From Belliella calami (GTDB taxonomy: Bacteria > Bacteroidota > Bacteroidia > Cytophagales > Cyclobacteriaceae), in the NCBI RefSeq assembly GCF_022549695.1, contig NZ_JAKZGS010000009.1, positions 62,001-126,000 on the forward strand: a DNA stretch of 64,000 nt, written 5' to 3'. Of this stretch, positions 62,672 to 64,000 are shown piece by piece. The first letter of the stretch is position 1. Each line of letters starts with the position of its first letter. The position numbers were made by a program, and so were the translations under genes. The notes beneath the pieces are model-generated. The model saw only the letters and a program-made list of their open reading frames with translations, was not told the origin of the DNA and searched no databases.

Positions 62672-62718
62672 AACCCTGCATGAAAAATAAAATCTTTCAT
62701 GCAGGGTCTGCTTTTTTG
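62672..62718. terminator. Terminator, 13-bp stem
   Basis: Perfect stem accctgcatgaaa / tttcatgcagggt (62672-62684 with 62695-62707), 10-nt loop, followed by a T-run (62711-62716). It lies after the TPR fragment, which argues that something upstream was transcribed. Confidence 0.85.
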
Positions 62719-62820
62719 TATTTCATAATTCGTAGTTCGGAATTCAATATTCAACATTTTAAATTTCGAAAACCGAAGAGTTCAATCAGAATTCTACAAT
62801 CTACAATCTAAATTCTATAA

Positions 62821-63567
62821 TTAAGTCAACATCGCGCCATCTACTTGCAGCACTTGACCTGAAATATAAGAACTCATATCTGAACCCAAGAAAACACATG
62901 CATTTGCCACTTCCTCAGGTTGACCGCCACGTCGCATTGGAATGGCATCTCTCCAGCCTTGGACGGTTTTTTCATCTAACACAGCCGTCATTTCTGTTTC
63001 TATGAAGCCTGGAGCCACAGCATTGCAACGGATATTTCTAGAACCCAATTCCAAAGCAACTGATTTAGTAAAGCCTACTATTCCAGATTTGGATGCAGCA
63101 TAATTTGCCTGGCCTGCATTTCCTTTGATTCCGACTACAGAAGTGATGTTAATGATAGAGCCTGCTTTGGCTTTCATCATGGTTCGGGTAGCAGCCTTGA
63201 CAGTATTGAAACAGGATTTTAAGTTTACGTTGATCACTTCATCCCATGCATCTTCGGTCATTCGCATAAGTAAATTGTCACGAGTGATGCCTGCATTGTT
63301 GATAAGGATATCCAAAGCTCCAAACTCAGCAACTACAGCATTTACAAGTTCATCAGCAGCAGCAAAATTGGAAGCATCGGACTTGAATCCTTTGGCTTTG
63401 ATGCCAAAAGCAGCCAGTTCATTTTCCAAAGCTTGGCCTTTTTCTACACTTGACAAATAAGTGAATGCCACATTTGCTCCTTCCTGAGCATATCTGATAG
63501 CTATCGCTCTTCCTATACCTTTTGACGCTCCCGTTATCAGAGCTGTTTTCCCGCTTAATAATCCCAT
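62821..63567 (-). CDS. fabG: 3-oxoacyl-[ACP] reductase
   Basis: A 248-residue short-chain dehydrogenase that reduces 3-oxoacyl-ACP in fatty-acid elongation using NADPH. Motifs: TGASKGIG near residue 13, ILINNAGITRDNLL near 87, the catalytic Ser in INITSVVG (about 140), Tyr and Lys in YAASKSG (about 153-157), and PGFIETEMT. The length and the C-terminal DGAMLT end are typical of FabG. It is not next to other fatty-acid genes. The divergence from general SDRs is small, so FabG is a good call. Confidence 0.94.
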   Translation of the reverse strand: MGLLSGKTALITGASKGIGRAIAIRYAQEGANVAFTYLSSVEKGQALENELAAFGIKAKGFKSDASNFAAADELVNAVVAEFGALDILINNAGITRDNLLMRMTEDAWDEVINVNLKSCFNTVKAATRTMMKAKAGSIINITSVVGIKGNAGQANYAASKSGIVGFTKSVALELGSRNIRCNAVAPGFIETEMTAVLDEKTVQGWRDAIPMRRGGQPEEVANACVFLGSDMSSYISGQVLQVDGAMLT

Positions 63568-63683
63568 GGTTTATTTTCTTTGAATTTGTTTATGATTAAA
63601 GTCCAAAAATAATGAAAATTTATTTAGCACGCAGAGACGCAAAGGCGCTTTGTTAAATGGAAATCATAAGAACCAGGATGAAT

Positions 63684-64000
63684 TTAAAGACCATTGACTA
63701 CTCGTTTTATTCCGTCTCTAATTAGGTTTTCATTGAAATTAATTAATAAGCCTAGTTTAATGTTCGTCAATTTTAAATACGTCAATAACTGTTTGTAATG
63801 AACTTTTGAAAGAGATTCTACAGACTTTAATTCAATCAGTACTTTGTCCTCAACAATCAAATCTGCCCTAAATCCATTCTCAAATATCAAACCTCGCCAT
63901 CTGACTTCAATTGGGGTTTGCCTTTCTACTTTTAATCCTTTATTTTTTAGTTCAAAGTACAAGATGTTTTCATATACATTCTCAAATAACCCCGGGCCAA
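63684..64000 (-). CDS. GxxExxY protein, partial at window edge
   Basis: The frame continues to the window end. The last bases read, in frame on the minus strand, GPGLFENVYENILYFELKNKG, which includes the family signature G-x-G-x-x-E-x-x-Y-E. Downstream are RQTPIEVRWRGLIFENGFRADLIVEDKVLIELKS and HYKQLLTYLKLTNIKLGLLINF, as in the family. An ATG at 63962 would give only 92 residues and lose the signature, so the true start is beyond 64000. GxxExxY proteins are PD-(D/E)xK-nuclease-like and of unknown function. Confidence 0.85.
   Translation of the reverse strand, partial: GPGLFENVYENILYFELKNKGLKVERQTPIEVRWRGLIFENGFRADLIVEDKVLIELKSVESLSKVHYKQLLTYLKLTNIKLGLLINFNENLIRDGIKRVVNGL

Noticed and set aside
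62728-62820. Repeated short words (attctacaatctacaatctaaattc) before fabG as a regulatory repeat
   Set aside because: It looks like low-complexity A/T-rich spacer; there is no periodicity long enough to support a function.

Overview
The window looks like a chromosomal segment of a marine or aquatic Bacteroidota, most probably order Cytophagales near Cyclobacteriaceae/Algoriphagus. The evidence is a SusC/SusD pair, DUF5686, DUF4199, GWxTD and DUF2723 proteins, many Bacteroidota-style lipoproteins, few Shine-Dalgarno sites, and several promoter candidates of the Bacteroidota type (TTTG, about 18-20 nt, TAnnTTTG). Family and genus are inferred from gene content only. I saw no rRNA, tRNA, CRISPR array, transposase or integrase.

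Layout. 1-18.9 kb is mostly housekeeping and envelope genes: enolase followed by a remarkable 64-nt perfect palindrome, an MBOAT acyltransferase plus SGNH-like partner, an HtrA protease, a large MscS channel, RlmB overlapping a GWxTD protein, a methyltransferase, a DUF2723 membrane protein, thioredoxin, an MBL-rhodanese sulfur enzyme and an MFS transporter. 19-29.3 kb holds an M3 peptidase lipoprotein, a nucleotide pyrophosphatase-like enzyme overlapping a group III truncated hemoglobin, an F420-NADP-reductase-like protein, a tandem duplication of a Uma2 nuclease, an esterase lipoprotein and a DUF5686 outer-membrane protein.

29.8-46.7 kb is the most distinctive accessory region: SusC, SusD, three tandem lipoproteins of about 1,100 residues with 12-14 Ca-binding FG-GAP/VCBS motifs and an ASPIC/UnbV domain, a small lipoprotein between the first two, and a vanadium-haloperoxidase/PAP2-like lipoprotein with its own good promoter. 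It is arranged like a polysaccharide-utilisation locus but has no glycoside hydrolase, lyase, sulfatase or adjacent regulator, so its substrate is unknown.

46.8-58.5 kb contains rsmG; a five-gene run with a catalytically degenerate dihydroorotase, two DUF4199 membrane proteins and two GT2 glycosyltransferases; a methyltransferase; a tripartite export operon (HlyD, MacB-type permease, TolC) without its ATPase; and an SPFH / PH-like / RHH operon.

58.6-62.3 kb is the second unusual locus. The SH3 tail of an M23 peptidase lipoprotein gene is duplicated as a 332-bp direct repeat flanking two genes (a lipoprotein and a beta-barrel protein) preceded by a 29-T homopolymer. All seven differences between the repeats are synonymous third-position changes, and recombination between them would remove the cassette while leaving an intact M23 gene. 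The window ends with fabG and a truncated GxxExxY gene.
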